A DNA stretch of 64,000 nucleotides from the NCBI RefSeq assembly GCF_001612725.1, contig NZ_BDAZ01000017.1:186001-250000 (forward strand). Direction: 5' to 3'. Each line of letters begins with the position of its first letter. The stretch's first letter is position 1. Below are positions 8,472 through 20,577 of the stretch, piece after piece. The notes under the pieces were generated by a model. The model saw only the letters and a program-made list of their open reading frames with translations, was not told the origin of the DNA and did not search any database. A program made the translations under genes and the position numbers. Source of the DNA: Nocardia anaemiae NBRC 100462. GTDB lineage: Bacteria > Actinomycetota > Actinomycetes > Mycobacteriales > Mycobacteriaceae.

Positions 8472-9549
8472 CGTCGGGACCGAACAGCAGCGCGCTGTCG
8501 CCGAACTCGTGCCAGAGATATCCGGTGTCGAGTGCGGTGGCATACGCCTGATGGACGGTGGCCTCGCCCGCAACCGCGACGAGTAGATCCAGATGCGACG
8601 CACCGGGTGCGTGCCAGCCGGTAATGATGCCGTCGACCACCCGAGCGGGACGTCGCGGTCCGAGGACGAGTTCGGTCCACCCTCGGGCCGGGTGCACGAT
8701 TCCGTGGTGGTCGGCGGTGGTTTCCAACGCTCGCGTCACCGTGGTGCCGACCGCGATGATGCGTCCGCCCGCCGCCCTGGTGTCGTTCACCAGACGTGCG
8801 GTCGCCGCCGGTACCGCGAACCGCTCCTGGCTCGGGGGTTCACCCGCCTCGGGTGAGGAGACCCCGGTGTGCAGGGTGATCGGCGCGATCGCGATGCCCG
8901 AGGTCACCAGATCGAGCACCAGCCGTTGCGTGAACGGGCGTGCGGCACTGGGCATTTCGGCGCTGCCGGGGATACGGCCGAAGACGGTCGTGTAGTACGA
9001 CGGCGACCAGCGTTGTGGCACGTACGAATAGGTGATCGGATAGCCGTGGGTCCGGAGCAGCCAGGTGGGATCGGCACTGAGTTCGGCGATCCAGAGTCGG
9101 CGCGCATCCGGTAGCCAGGGTTCACGCAGGGTGGCGACGGCCCCTTCCGGAAGCCGAATCTCGCTGCCCGGGTGAAGATCACGCGGATACGGCGTGCGTT
9201 CGCGGGTGCGCACCTCCACCACCCACAGTCCGTCGCAACCGCCGAAGGTGTCCGGTGGCCCGCTCGCCCCGTCGACGGCCGCATTGAGCCAGGTGGACAG
9301 ATGCAGCGTGACCGGCAGTTCGTCGAGGGTGCCGTCGACCGCCGCGGCCAAGGTCGCCGAATTGTTCACCACCACAAGGTCACCCGCATTCAGCTGCTGC
9401 GGCAGTTCGCGAAATATGTTGTGGGTGAGGCGATCCGCGGCCACCAGCATTCGGACCTCGTCGCGGGCCAGTCCACGAGCCTCCGGCGGAGCGGCGGCAT
9501 TGCGCTCGGGCGGCAGGACATCGGCCCATTCATTCAACGCTGTTGTCAT
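8458..9549 (-). CDS. QueA-like S-adenosylmethionine:tRNA ribosyltransferase-isomerase
   Basis: A 363-residue QueA-family protein. Recognisable segments are the N-terminal DRLTHNIFRELPQQLNAGDLVVVNNSATL and the late RLVNDTRAAGGRIIAVGTTVTRALE, the family's core near the AdoMet/tRNA site. Canonical QueA transfers the ribosyl part of AdoMet to 7-aminomethyl-deazaguanine in tRNA. Many actinobacteria carry this homologue without an evident queuosine pathway, so its real reaction is uncertain. It is coupled to the SDR gene by a 4-bp ATGA overlap, so the pair may act on one substrate. Confidence 0.85.
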   Translation of the reverse strand: MTTALNEWADVLPPERNAAAPPEARGLARDEVRMLVAADRLTHNIFRELPQQLNAGDLVVVNNSATLAAAVDGTLDELPVTLHLSTWLNAAVDGASGPPDTFGGCDGLWVVEVRTRERTPYPRDLHPGSEIRLPEGAVATLREPWLPDARRLWIAELSADPTWLLRTHGYPITYSYVPQRWSPSYYTTVFGRIPGSAEMPSAARPFTQRLVLDLVTSGIAIAPITLHTGVSSPEAGEPPSQERFAVPAATARLVNDTRAAGGRIIAVGTTVTRALETTADHHGIVHPARGWTELVLGPRRPARVVDGIITGWHAPGASHLDLLVAVAGEATVHQAYATALDTGYLWHEFGDSALLFGPDARRG

Positions 9550-10244
9550 CTGCCGACCCCCGCGGCGAAATCGGCGGCGGTATAACGACCGCTCCTGGGG
9601 CGCTGCTCGATCAACCGCAGCAGCGCGGGCACGACGGTCTCGGGCTCGGGACGATCGGAGATATCGTCGCCGGGAAATGCCGCCTGATGCATTTCGGTGC
9701 GCATATCGCCGGGATCGAAGGCGTAGATCGACAGCTCCGGATGTTCGGCCGCCAAGATGGCGGTGAGCTGATCCAGGGCCGCCTTGGCGGAGCCATAGCC
9801 GCCCCACTCCGGATACGGTTCGACGCCCGCATCGGAGCTGATATTCACCGCGACACCATCGGGATCGAGCAGCGGCAGCGCGAACTGCACAACCGCGAGC
9901 GGTGCGATGACATTGGTCCGATACACCAGCTCGAGCTGATCGAGCGGATAGTTCGCCAGTCGCGGCATCGGACTCGGCCCGAGCCTGCTCGCGTTGTTCA
10001 CGAGCAGATCGAGGTGGCCGAACTCGCCTGCGACCTCGGCCAATTCGGCGCGATGCGCCGGATCGGTGATATCGCCCGGCACCGCGAGAAATGCCGCGCC
10101 CAGCTCGGCCGCCACCCGGGCGAGCCGGTCCGCGCGGCGGGCGGTGCCGATCACCCGCCAGCCACGGTCGATGAGCGAACGCGCAAGAGCCAGACCGAAT
10201 CCCGCCGAAGCACCGGTGATCAGAGCGGTTGAGCGGTGAGTCAT
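9546..10244 (-). CDS. Short-chain dehydrogenase/reductase coupled to the QueA-like gene
   Basis: A 232-residue SDR. The cofactor motif TGASAGFG is at residues 11-18, NNAS takes the place of NNAG, and the catalytic motif reads YGSAK after a Ser in ISSDAG. The ATG at 10244 is preceded by AGGAGA. The stop overlaps the next gene's start, giving a two-gene operon. A perfect inverted repeat of MerR type lies 40 bp upstream, so this operon is probably induced by a MerR-family activator encoded elsewhere. The substrate is unknown. Confidence 0.88.
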   Translation of the reverse strand: MTHRSTALITGASAGFGLALARSLIDRGWRVIGTARRADRLARVAAELGAAFLAVPGDITDPAHRAELAEVAGEFGHLDLLVNNASRLGPSPMPRLANYPLDQLELVYRTNVIAPLAVVQFALPLLDPDGVAVNISSDAGVEPYPEWGGYGSAKAALDQLTAILAAEHPELSIYAFDPGDMRTEMHQAAFPGDDISDRPEPETVVPALLRLIEQRPRSGRYTAADFAAGVGR

Positions 10245-10283
10245 AACGAATCTCCTGATAGTTACCTACCAGTCGATCGTCAT

Positions 10284-10303
10284 ACCTGAAGTCAGGTTCA
10301 GGT
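10284..10303 (-). promoter_or_regulatory. MerR/SoxR-type operator and promoter of the SDR-QueA-like operon
   Basis: On the minus strand ACCTGAA-CCTGAC-TTCAGGT is a perfect 7+6+7 inverted repeat lying directly behind TTGACC (a -35 box overlapping its first bases) and running into TATGAC. An inverted repeat inside the promoter spacer is how MerR-family activators work. No MerR gene is present in the window. Confidence 0.6.
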
Positions 10304-10326
10304 CAAGGAGTTCGCCGACGGCATAT

Positions 10327-13561
<3,235 letters not shown>

Positions 13562-13565
<4 letters not shown>

Positions 13566-14683
13566 TGCCGTGTGCTCGCGCCCGCGCTACTCACAGAATC
13601 CGACGCTTCGCGCAATGTGCCGGTGATGGTGCCGCTGCCGATCACCTGATCTCCCAACGCGTCCGGGCGATACAGCACAACGGCCTGGCCGCGGGCCACA
13701 CCGGTCAGCGGCTCGCGCAGTCGCACGATCAGCCCGTCACCGACCGCCTCGGCCACGGCCGGTGCGGTACCACCGTGCGCGCGCACCTGCGCCACGCATT
13801 CGATCGGGCCTTCGGGCGCCGCGCCGGAAGTCCAGATGGCGCGCTCGGCTTGGACGGTCCAGACCTGCAGGTCCTCGGCCGAGCCGACGCGCACCGTGCC
13901 CGAGTCGGGATCGATCTCGGTGACATAGCGCGGCTTACCGTCGGCGGCCGGACCCGGCAGTCCGAGCCCCTTGCGCTGGCCGATCGTGAAACCGTGCACG
14001 CCTTCATGATTCGCGAGCACCTGCCCATCGGCATCGACCACCGCACCGGGCCGGATGCCGATCTTCGCGCCGAGGAAGGCCCGGGTATCGCCGGAAGGGA
14101 TGAAGCAGATGTCATGACTGTCGGGCTTATTCGCCACCGCGAGCCCACGCTCGGCGGCCTCGGCGCGAATCTGCGGCTTCGGGGTGTCGCCCACCGGGAA
14201 CATGGCCCGCGACAGCTGCTGCGCGGTCAGCACCGCGAGCACATAGGACTGGTCCTTGTCGGCATCGACGGCGCGGCGCAGCACACCGTCCTCGAGCCGC
14301 GCGTAATGGCCGGTGACCACGGCATCGAAGCCGAGGGCCACCGCGCGATCGGCGAGGGCGGAGAACTTGATCTTCTCATTGCAGCGCAGGCAGGGGTTCG
14401 GCGTTTCACCCGCGGCGTAGGCGGCGACGAAATCGTCGATCACGTCTTCCTTGAAGCGGTCCGCGAAATCCCAGACATAGAAGGGGATTCCGAGCACGTC
14501 GGCCGCTCGCCGGGCGTCGCCCGCATCCTCCTTCGAGCAGCACCCGCGTGAACCGGTGCGCAAGGTGCCCGGTGTCGCCGACAGCGCCAGATGTACACCG
14601 ACAACCTCATGACCAGCGTCGACGGCACGTGCCGCCGCCACGGCCGAATCCACACCACCACTCATCGCGGCGAGTACCCGCAT
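13562..14683 (-). CDS. mnmA: tRNA-specific 2-thiouridylase
   Basis: A 373-residue enzyme that inserts sulfur at position 2 of the wobble uridine in tRNAs for Lys, Glu and Gln, taking sulfur from a cysteine desulfurase. The ATP-pyrophosphatase P-loop SGGVDSAV is at residues 8-15. The two active Cys residues are in NPCLRCN and [10 protein letters not shown]. The ATG at 14683 has GGGAGGT upstream and shares one base with the iscS stop (TGATG), so sulfur donor and acceptor are co-translated. Confidence 0.96.
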
Positions 14684-15909
14684 CAGACACCTCCCTTCGC
14701 ACCGGCCAGACCCGCGGCCATGGCCCTTTCCACAATCTGGGGCAAAACATTCAGCACCGCGTCCACATCGGCGCGAGTCGAGCTGTGCCCCAACGAAAAT
14801 CGCAATGATCCGCGTGCCTGCCACGGCTGCACGCCCATGGCGATCAGCACATGACTCGGGGTGGCCACACCCGCATTGCAGGCCGACCCGGTAGAGCATT
14901 CGATCCCGGCCGCGTCCAGCAGCATCAGCAGCGAATCCCCTTCGCAGCCGGGGAAAGTGAAGTGCACATTGCCCGGCAAGCGTCGCTCACCCTCCGGCCC
15001 GCTCAGCACCGCATCCGGAACGGTATCACGGATACCCTTGATCAATTCGTCCCGTAGCGCGGTCAATTCCTTTGTGCGCGAGGGCAACTCGGCTGCGGCG
15101 TAGTTCAGTGCGGCGGCGAGGCCAACGGCCGCGGCGGTATCCGAAGTACCGGAACGCAGATCGCGCTCGTGCCCGCCACCGTGCATCAGCGGCACACATG
15201 GCACCTGCCTGCCGAGCAGCAGCACGCCGACACCATGCGGGCCGCCGACCTTGTGCCCGGCGAAACTCGCCGCCGAAAGCCCACTCGCCGCGAAATCGAT
15301 CGGCAGCTGCGCGGCGGCCTGGATCGCGTCACTGTGCATGGGCACACCGAATTCTTGGGCCACCGCGGCCAATTCGACGATCGGTGCAATGGTGCCGACC
15401 TCGTTATTGGCCCACATGATGCTCACCAGCGCGACCTCGTCGACATGTTCGGCCAGCGCCGCCCGCAGCACCCGCGGCGACACCACGCCGTCGGGGTCGA
15501 CCGGCAGCCAGGTCACCTGCGCGCCCTCGTGCTGCTCCAACCATTCGACGGCATCGATGACGGCGTGATGTTCGGTCGAACCCGTGATAATCCTGGTGCG
15601 GCGCGGTTCGGCATCGCGACGGGCCCAGTAGATGCCCTTGATCGCCAGATTGTCGCTCTCGGTCCCACCCGAGGTGAAGATCACCTCCGATGGCCTGGCG
15701 CCCAGATCGGCGGCGATCGACTCGCGAGCCTCCTCCAGCATCCGCCGGGCCGCACGTCCGGAACCGTGCAGCGACGAGGCATTTCCCGTCATTGCGAGCG
15801 CGGCCGTCATCGCCTCGATCGCGGCAGGCACCATCGGAGTGGTCGCCGCATGATCGAGGTAGACCGTCTGGGGCGCCCCATGGACCGAACCCGCAAAAGC
15901 CGACTTCAT
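14683..15909 (-). CDS. iscS: Cysteine desulfurase (IscS/NifS family)
   Basis: A 408-residue PLP enzyme that removes sulfur from cysteine for thiolated tRNA and Fe-S clusters. Motifs: [11 protein letters not shown] near residue 15, the PLP Lys in [14 protein letters not shown], and the persulfide Cys in [11 protein letters not shown]. The ATG at 15909 is preferred over a TTG at 15918; GGATAGG lies about 11 nt upstream. It heads the iscS-mnmA-MetE-like operon. Upstream DNA is the edge of the accessory island. Confidence 0.95.
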   Translation of the reverse strand: MKSAFAGSVHGAPQTVYLDHAATTPMVPAAIEAMTAALAMTGNASSLHGSGRAARRMLEEARESIAADLGARPSEVIFTSGGTESDNLAIKGIYWARRDAEPRRTRIITGSTEHHAVIDAVEWLEQHEGAQVTWLPVDPDGVVSPRVLRAALAEHVDEVALVSIMWANNEVGTIAPIVELAAVAQEFGVPMHSDAIQAAAQLPIDFAASGLSAASFAGHKVGGPHGVGVLLLGRQVPCVPLMHGGGHERDLRSGTSDTAAAVGLAAALNYAAAELPSRTKELTALRDELIKGIRDTVPDAVLSGPEGERRLPGNVHFTFPGCEGDSLLMLLDAAGIECSTGSACNAGVATPSHVLIAMGVQPWQARGSLRFSLGHSSTRADVDAVLNVLPQIVERAMAAGLAGAKGGV

Positions 15910-15964
15910 GACCGTCAAAGCCTATCCCACCGTTGACCTGCATATCTTCGGGGTATCCCGCCGC

Positions 15965-15986
15965 TGTCTACGATTTGTCTACGATT
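15965..15986. repeat. Tandem 11-bp direct repeat at the island edge
   Basis: TGTCTACGATT occurs twice back to back (15965-15975 and 15976-15986). It lies between the iscS start and the 3' end of the recombinase remnant, where an attachment or arm-binding site would be expected. The function is inferred from position only. Confidence 0.5.
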
Positions 15987-16028
15987 CACCCACCACATGC
16001 AAGCCGAGCCGGGCACGACGGTATTCCC

Positions 16029-16372
16029 TCAACCCCGCGCCAACGCCTCTCCCAGCATCAACGCCTCCGCCTGCTGTCCGTCGACCAGGTGCGTGTAGAC
16101 GTCCAGGGTGGTGGTGTTGTTCTTGAGACGCATCCGCCGTGTCACATCGCCAAGCTGTAGGCTCCTGCGGCCAGCAGCGAGCCGTACAGGTGCCGCAATG
16201 AGTGGAACCCCATCCGCTGGCGCATCTTGCCGTCCGGCCCCCACGGCATCAACCCTATGCTCTCCTGCAGAAGCCCCTGTTTGCCGCGGAGGACGGCGCG
16301 TCCACACCGATGCTGATGGCGTTGTCCGGTCATTCCTCCGTGCGGTCGCTGGCCAAAACGCCCGCCCGGCAA
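16029..16372 (-). pseudogene. Remnant of a tyrosine recombinase (phage-type integrase), frameshifted
   Basis: Two overlapping reading frames on the minus strand together give the C-terminal catalytic part of a tyrosine recombinase. One frame contains GFHSLRHLYGSLLAAGAYSL (the HxxR box); about 16142-16165 the reading must shift into a second frame that gives RRMRLKNNTTTLDVYTHL, with the nucleophile Tyr in VYTHL. The N-terminal and core-binding domains are missing. It is therefore inactive and marks an old integration event at the iscS side of the island. Confidence 0.75.
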
Positions 16373-16379
16373 GGACGCG

Positions 16380-16570
16380 CTACTGGCCTGGCAGTCCGAG
16401 GTGACCGCCTCCGATCCATGCGCTGATCGCGATGTGCGCCACGTAGACGTTTTGGGCTGCCAGTGCGTTGTGGAGGTTCAGGGTCCAGTTGCGTAGCCCG
16501 GCGGCGCCGATGTTGATGTTCGCGAGCGGGGGTATCGGGGTGATCGATCCGCCGCTACCACCATCCGGAC
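16380..16570 (-). pseudogene. C-terminal fragment of an SDR oxidoreductase
   Basis: A reading frame ending in TAG at 16380 encodes ITPIPPLANINIGAAGLRNW, then TLNLHNALAAQNVYVAHIAI and AWIGGG. This pattern is typical of the later third of short-chain dehydrogenases that follow the YxxxK region (the RxWxxxLHxAL...VYVAHVAI stretch). No start, cofactor motif or catalytic residues remain. It is a decayed piece within the insertion debris. Confidence 0.6.
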
Positions 16571-16926
16571 GACTGCGTGGTGCATGCGGAGGCGGCGTAC
16601 CTGCTCGTGTGCGAGGACGACTCCTGAACGATGCCGCCCCTCCTGATCGCCATGCTGTGGGGCGGGTGCGACATGTGTATGTGCCTGGTTCGACGGCGTC
16701 GTGTCACGCCTAGTTCCAGGCGACATCGGGATGTCCGGCGCCTGTCCTCGCGATCGCGGACTCGATCGGGGCCCAGCTGTCCAGGCAAGTCATGGTGTGG
16801 AACCGGGCGGGTGCGCTCTTTGTCTCCGATTCAAGCGAATACAGTAAGCGACCGTTCTCAACGGCGACTATTCCACCGTCGTGTCCGGGTTCGAAGGCGA
16901 TGATAAGTATGATCGCGATTCCTTGT
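16571..16926. other. Decayed DNA between SDR fragment and terpene operon
   Basis: No gene is supported here. A 27-codon minus-strand frame (about 16709-16792, starting MTCLDSWAPIESAIARTGAG) looks protein-like and may be another truncated gene. Otherwise I see no motif. The segment lies downstream of the terpene-cyclase fusion, so its transcription terminator may be here, but no strong hairpin stands out. Confidence 0.4.
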
Positions 16927-19335
16927 TCATCGATGAGGCGCTGAATCGGATTGATCGTAGATGTCGATCAGGGGCAGGCCAGGGTAGATGTCCTGCCAGC
17001 GGCAGCGGCGGCAGACGAAGTGCCAGTACACGTAGCCGATCAAGTAGCGGTCTAGGTGCGGGCGTTGCTCGTCAGTGGCGAGATCCAGGATTCGGCGGTA
17101 GGCGGCCCGGCCGCTGTCGAGGCTCCGGCGGTAGGCGGCGAGGTAAGGAATGTTCTCCTTTACCGAGCGGCGATAGATCCTGCTGACGAGGAAGTCCTCA
17201 CCATGCACCGCCTCCTTGTAGAAGGACAGGACGTCATTCATGTCGCTGAGAAACGCCTCACCGGAGCTCAGCGCCGCCGACCAGAATGCCCGATTGCGGT
17301 GGGCGCTCAAGCAGGGGTCGATGAATTGAAGTGAGGTGAACCAGAACTGGCCGTAGCCGTTGAAAGTGCGGACGAAGTCACTGTCGATCTCGTCGGACGC
17401 TTCCGGCGTGAACTCTGCCTCCATGAGGACGCCGGTAATCGCGTTGTAGAAGAAAGTCTTGTAGACGGCAAGGAATGTCGGATCACAGAACCGCGCGACT
17501 TCGGTGAACATGTGCTGGATGTATCCGGTGTACGACGATGATGCGGACTGCCCAGCCAGCATGCCGTCCTGCATGATGGCTTCGGCTTCCACGGGATCGT
17601 GGCAGCACACATCGTCGACGTTGAGGGTGAATACCCAGAGGCGGTCGAGGGCAAGGGCGAGCGCGTCGTCGGCGACGGGCACCAACAGTGCGCGCATCAT
17701 CGTGAGGTCCCTGGTGGTGGCAGCGGGAACGGTGACGCCAAAGGCCTCGAACTCGGTGGTGAGCATGTTGACGTTGGCGCGGACCTGCGCGAGGTTGATG
17801 GGCGGGTCGAAGTCCGCAGTGCGGGCGATCATTTCGTCGACCAGGCCGGAGGCCAGGACGCTGGCGACCATCGCGCGGTGGCCGGCGTCGGGGACGGCGG
17901 CAAGGGCGCGGCGCCCGGAGAAGTGAAGGACGTCAAGGCCGGGCGGTCGAAGGTGCCTGATCGGAGGGCGGCCTGTCGACGGGAGGCGTACCGCGCGGCC
18001 CCGTGGCTTGGGCCGGGACCGGTCCGGGGTTCGATTCGCGGTGTGCACGCTCGGGGATGCTGATCCCGTGAACACTGCTTCCTTGAACAGGGTCTCGGCA
18101 TCCTTGCCGGTGAGTGCCTTCGCCGCCGCGACCCCCGAGGCGCAGCCGGATTCGTGGAAGCCGTCGCCATGGTAAGAGCCCGCGAAGGCGAGGACGTGAT
18201 CGGACAGCGCGGGCAGGCGGCGTTGGGCCGCGGCGGACCGCAGGGTCATGGTCGGGTGGCGGAAGACCTCACGGGCCAGCACACTGGCCGGATTCACCGG
18301 AGTGAAGGGGTCGTAGGTCACCCAGTACGTCGTGGACGATGTCTCACCGCGCATTCGATTCATGTTTGCGTGGGCAGTGAGCGGCGGCAGATGTGGGTTA
18401 GTACAGGACAGTTGGATCGCGACACCGGCGCTGCCCGATCCGGTGGGCAGCATGCTCTCGTCCGTGTGCAGCACCGCCTCGAGCGGCGTGTAGTCGAACG
18501 CGTTGAGTACGGACCGTTGCTCGGCGGTGGGTTCGGTGAGCAAGGCGAGCGCCTGCGGGGCGTGCAAGGCCACCACGGCCTTGTCGAAGTGGTGGATGTT
18601 CCCGGCGGCGTCCCGGATGGCGATTCCGTCGCCGGTACGGCTGACCGCGCGTACCGGTGTCGAGGTTTTGATCGAGGTCACGGTAGCGGCGATGCGCTCG
18701 ATGTAGGCCGCACTACCTTCGGACAGCACGTACCAGGATCGGAATGCCTCGGCACCGCCGAGGAGCCCGTAGCGGTCCAGCACGTTGGTCAGATACCCGA
18801 TGGGGGTGTACCTGAGGTCCGTCAGGAGCCATACCCGCAACCGGGGGTAGACGAAGTGCTCGGCGAAGTAGGTGGAAAACTCTTCCTTGAGCAGAAACTG
18901 CTCGAGGGTGGTGTCCGGCTCGGCGTGAATGGCCTCTCGCAGGTGCGACACGAATCGCTTGGAGTCCTCGACGCATCGGTGCCAGACGTGTTCGCTGACG
19001 CCAGGTGGGCGGCACGGGAGGCTGGCCAGCTCCATGGGATCGTCGCTGCGGTGGGCGAATCCACAGTCGGAGCACGACACCTCCGTGGACACGTCCACTG
19101 GCTTAGTCGCCACTCCGAGGTCCTTCACTAGCCGGGTGAAGTTCGGGTAGTGGATGGTGCTGGCAATCGCGAACGCCATCTCCGCAGGCCAGCTGGGTTC
19201 GGGATGCCGGGTGTCGACGTGACCGCCCAGGCGGGAGTCTGCCTCGAACACGGTGACCTCGAACTTGTTGCGCAGCAAGTAGGCCGCAGTCATACCGGAC
19301 ACACCGGAGCCGATGACCGCAACACTCGGAGCCAT
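16927..19335 (-). CDS. Fusion of FAD-dependent amine-oxidase-type enzyme with class I terpene cyclase
   Basis: An 802-residue two-domain protein. Residues 1 to about 405 form a flavoenzyme of the predicted NAD/FAD-binding type: dinucleotide motif VIGSGVSGMTAAYLL at 5-19, then VFEADSRLGGHVDT. A Pro/Arg-rich linker (about 412-470) follows. The C-terminal part is a class I terpene cyclase: aspartate-rich DDVCCHD near 572 and the NSE metal motif NDVLSFYKE near 699; the second motif closely resembles trichodiene synthase. The start at 19335 is fixed by GGAAGGA 6 nt upstream. It lies 81 bp after the polyprenyl synthase gene in the encapsulin operon. Inference: it cyclises the prenyl diphosphate and oxidises the product, probably as encapsulin cargo; the linker may be the loading signal. 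No frameshift separates the two halves. Confidence 0.85.
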   Translation of the reverse strand: MAPSVAVIGSGVSGMTAAYLLRNKFEVTVFEADSRLGGHVDTRHPEPSWPAEMAFAIASTIHYPNFTRLVKDLGVATKPVDVSTEVSCSDCGFAHRSDDPMELASLPCRPPGVSEHVWHRCVEDSKRFVSHLREAIHAEPDTTLEQFLLKEEFSTYFAEHFVYPRLRVWLLTDLRYTPIGYLTNVLDRYGLLGGAEAFRSWYVLSEGSAAYIERIAATVTSIKTSTPVRAVSRTGDGIAIRDAAGNIHHFDKAVVALHAPQALALLTEPTAEQRSVLNAFDYTPLEAVLHTDESMLPTGSGSAGVAIQLSCTNPHLPPLTAHANMNRMRGETSSTTYWVTYDPFTPVNPASVLAREVFRHPTMTLRSAAAQRRLPALSDHVLAFAGSYHGDGFHESGCASGVAAAKALTGKDAETLFKEAVFTGSASPSVHTANRTPDRSRPKPRGRAVRLPSTGRPPIRHLRPPGLDVLHFSGRRALAAVPDAGHRAMVASVLASGLVDEMIARTADFDPPINLAQVRANVNMLTTEFEAFGVTVPAATTRDLTMMRALLVPVADDALALALDRLWVFTLNVDDVCCHDPVEAEAIMQDGMLAGQSASSSYTGYIQHMFTEVARFCDPTFLAVYKTFFYNAITGVLMEAEFTPEASDEIDSDFVRTFNGYGQFWFTSLQFIDPCLSAHRNRAFWSAALSSGEAFLSDMNDVLSFYKEAVHGEDFLVSRIYRRSVKENIPYLAAYRRSLDSGRAAYRRILDLATDEQRPHLDRYLIGYVYWHFVCRRCRWQDIYPGLPLIDIYDQSDSAPHR

Positions 19336-19416
19336 CTGTATTCCTTCCATATCGTCGAGCGCGATGGGGGTCGCGCGTGAGCGGATATCGGCCCGATCAA
19401 CGAAACCCACGCCGAA

Positions 19417-20577
19417 CTACAGAGCAGAGGTAGTCACCGTCGCGCGCCTGCTAACAGCTTGTCGTGCGGTGGCGGTGCCGAAACCGTTGGGGCGCACGGG
19501 GATCGCCCCAGTGATGTCGGTGATATCCAGTGCCGTCGTGTTGGGCCCAGTCGTGTTGGGCACAGTGCTGAGCCGTTGCGCGATGGACATTAGTTCCGCT
19601 GCGGCTTTCGGCTCCGGATTCGCCGCGCGTAGACACTTCAGGGCCGCATCGAGTTGGCGCTGCGCTTCCGCACGTGCCCAGGAGTGTCCCCCAGCCTGCT
19701 CGATGAGCTCGGCGCAGGTCCGCAGATCGGCATCGTCCAGCGGATCGGCGCGATGGTACAGCTGGGCCAACTGCCTGGCGGCGCTGTTGCCAGTGACCAG
19801 GGCGGCCACCACTGGCAGTGACTTCTTGCGGGTACGTAGGTCGGACAGTACGGGCTTGCCGGTGGTGGCCGGATCGCCCCAGATGCCAAGGAGATCGTCG
19901 ACGAGTTGGAACGCGAGGCCGAGGTGTTCGCCGAACTGGTGTAGCTGCCGGACTCGTTGCGGCGTGGCTCCGGCCGCAATCGCGCCGAGCTCGCACGCGG
20001 CGGCGAACAATGAGCTGGTCTTGTCGCCTGCCATCTTGATGCACTCGTCGAGCCGCACGTCAGACCGGCCTTCGAACGCCATGTCGGCGACTTGGCCGTC
20101 AACGACCCGCAGCAGTGCCGCATTGAGTCGAGGCACCCCCTCGGTGGCCAGTGGCGGCCTGTCGGCGATGAGAGCCTCAGTAGCCAGCGTTACCAGGGCG
20201 TCACCGGCGAGGATGGCTGCGGGTATGCCGTAGACCGTCCACGCGGTGGGGCGGTGGCGCCGGGTGCGGTCGGAGTCTATGACGTCGTCATGCAGCAATG
20301 AGGAGTTGTGCGCCAGCTCGACCGCGATGGCCGCGTTGGTCGCGCATTCGGCGGTGCCGCCGACGGCCCGCGCCGCGAGCATCGCCAAAGTGGGCCGCAC
20401 CGCCTTGCCCGCACCCTCTGCCTGGGGACGGCCTTGCTCGTCCCACCAGCCGAAGTGGTAGCCGATGACCTGGCGCGTCGCTGGGTTCATCTGGTCCACC
20501 GCTGCCTGTAGGCCGGGGGTGATCAGCTCACGGACGCGCGCGAAGGGGTCGGCGGCTGTCTTAGCTGCGGCGACCAT
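19417..20577 (-). CDS. Polyprenyl diphosphate synthase, probable family 2 encapsulin cargo
   Basis: A 386-residue trans-isoprenyl diphosphate synthase. The first Asp-rich motif is [18 protein letters not shown] and the second is [13 protein letters not shown], so it elongates allylic diphosphates with IPP to GPP, FPP or GGPP; chain length cannot be read safely. The N-terminal stretch with [13 protein letters not shown] and [11 protein letters not shown] is typical of the synthases paired with family 2 encapsulins in Streptomyces. About 50 C-terminal residues (after LSTVPNTTG) are low-complexity and probably disordered. The ATG at 20577 lies inside the encapsulin gene, 17 bp of overlap, with GGGAG before it. 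Confidence 0.92.
   Translation of the reverse strand: MVAAAKTAADPFARVRELITPGLQAAVDQMNPATRQVIGYHFGWWDEQGRPQAEGAGKAVRPTLAMLAARAVGGTAECATNAAIAVELAHNSSLLHDDVIDSDRTRRHRPTAWTVYGIPAAILAGDALVTLATEALIADRPPLATEGVPRLNAALLRVVDGQVADMAFEGRSDVRLDECIKMAGDKTSSLFAAACELGAIAAGATPQRVRQLHQFGEHLGLAFQLVDDLLGIWGDPATTGKPVLSDLRTRKKSLPVVAALVTGNSAARQLAQLYHRADPLDDADLRTCAELIEQAGGHSWARAEAQRQLDAALKCLRAANPEPKAAAELMSIAQRLSTVPNTTGPNTTALDITDITGAIPVRPNGFGTATARQAVSRRATVTTSAL

Noticed and set aside
16927..19335. Idea that the oxidase/cyclase fusion is a frameshift artefact
   Set aside because: Both halves lie in one continuous frame with no stop, and an error would more often break a gene than join two. It stays open until relatives are compared.
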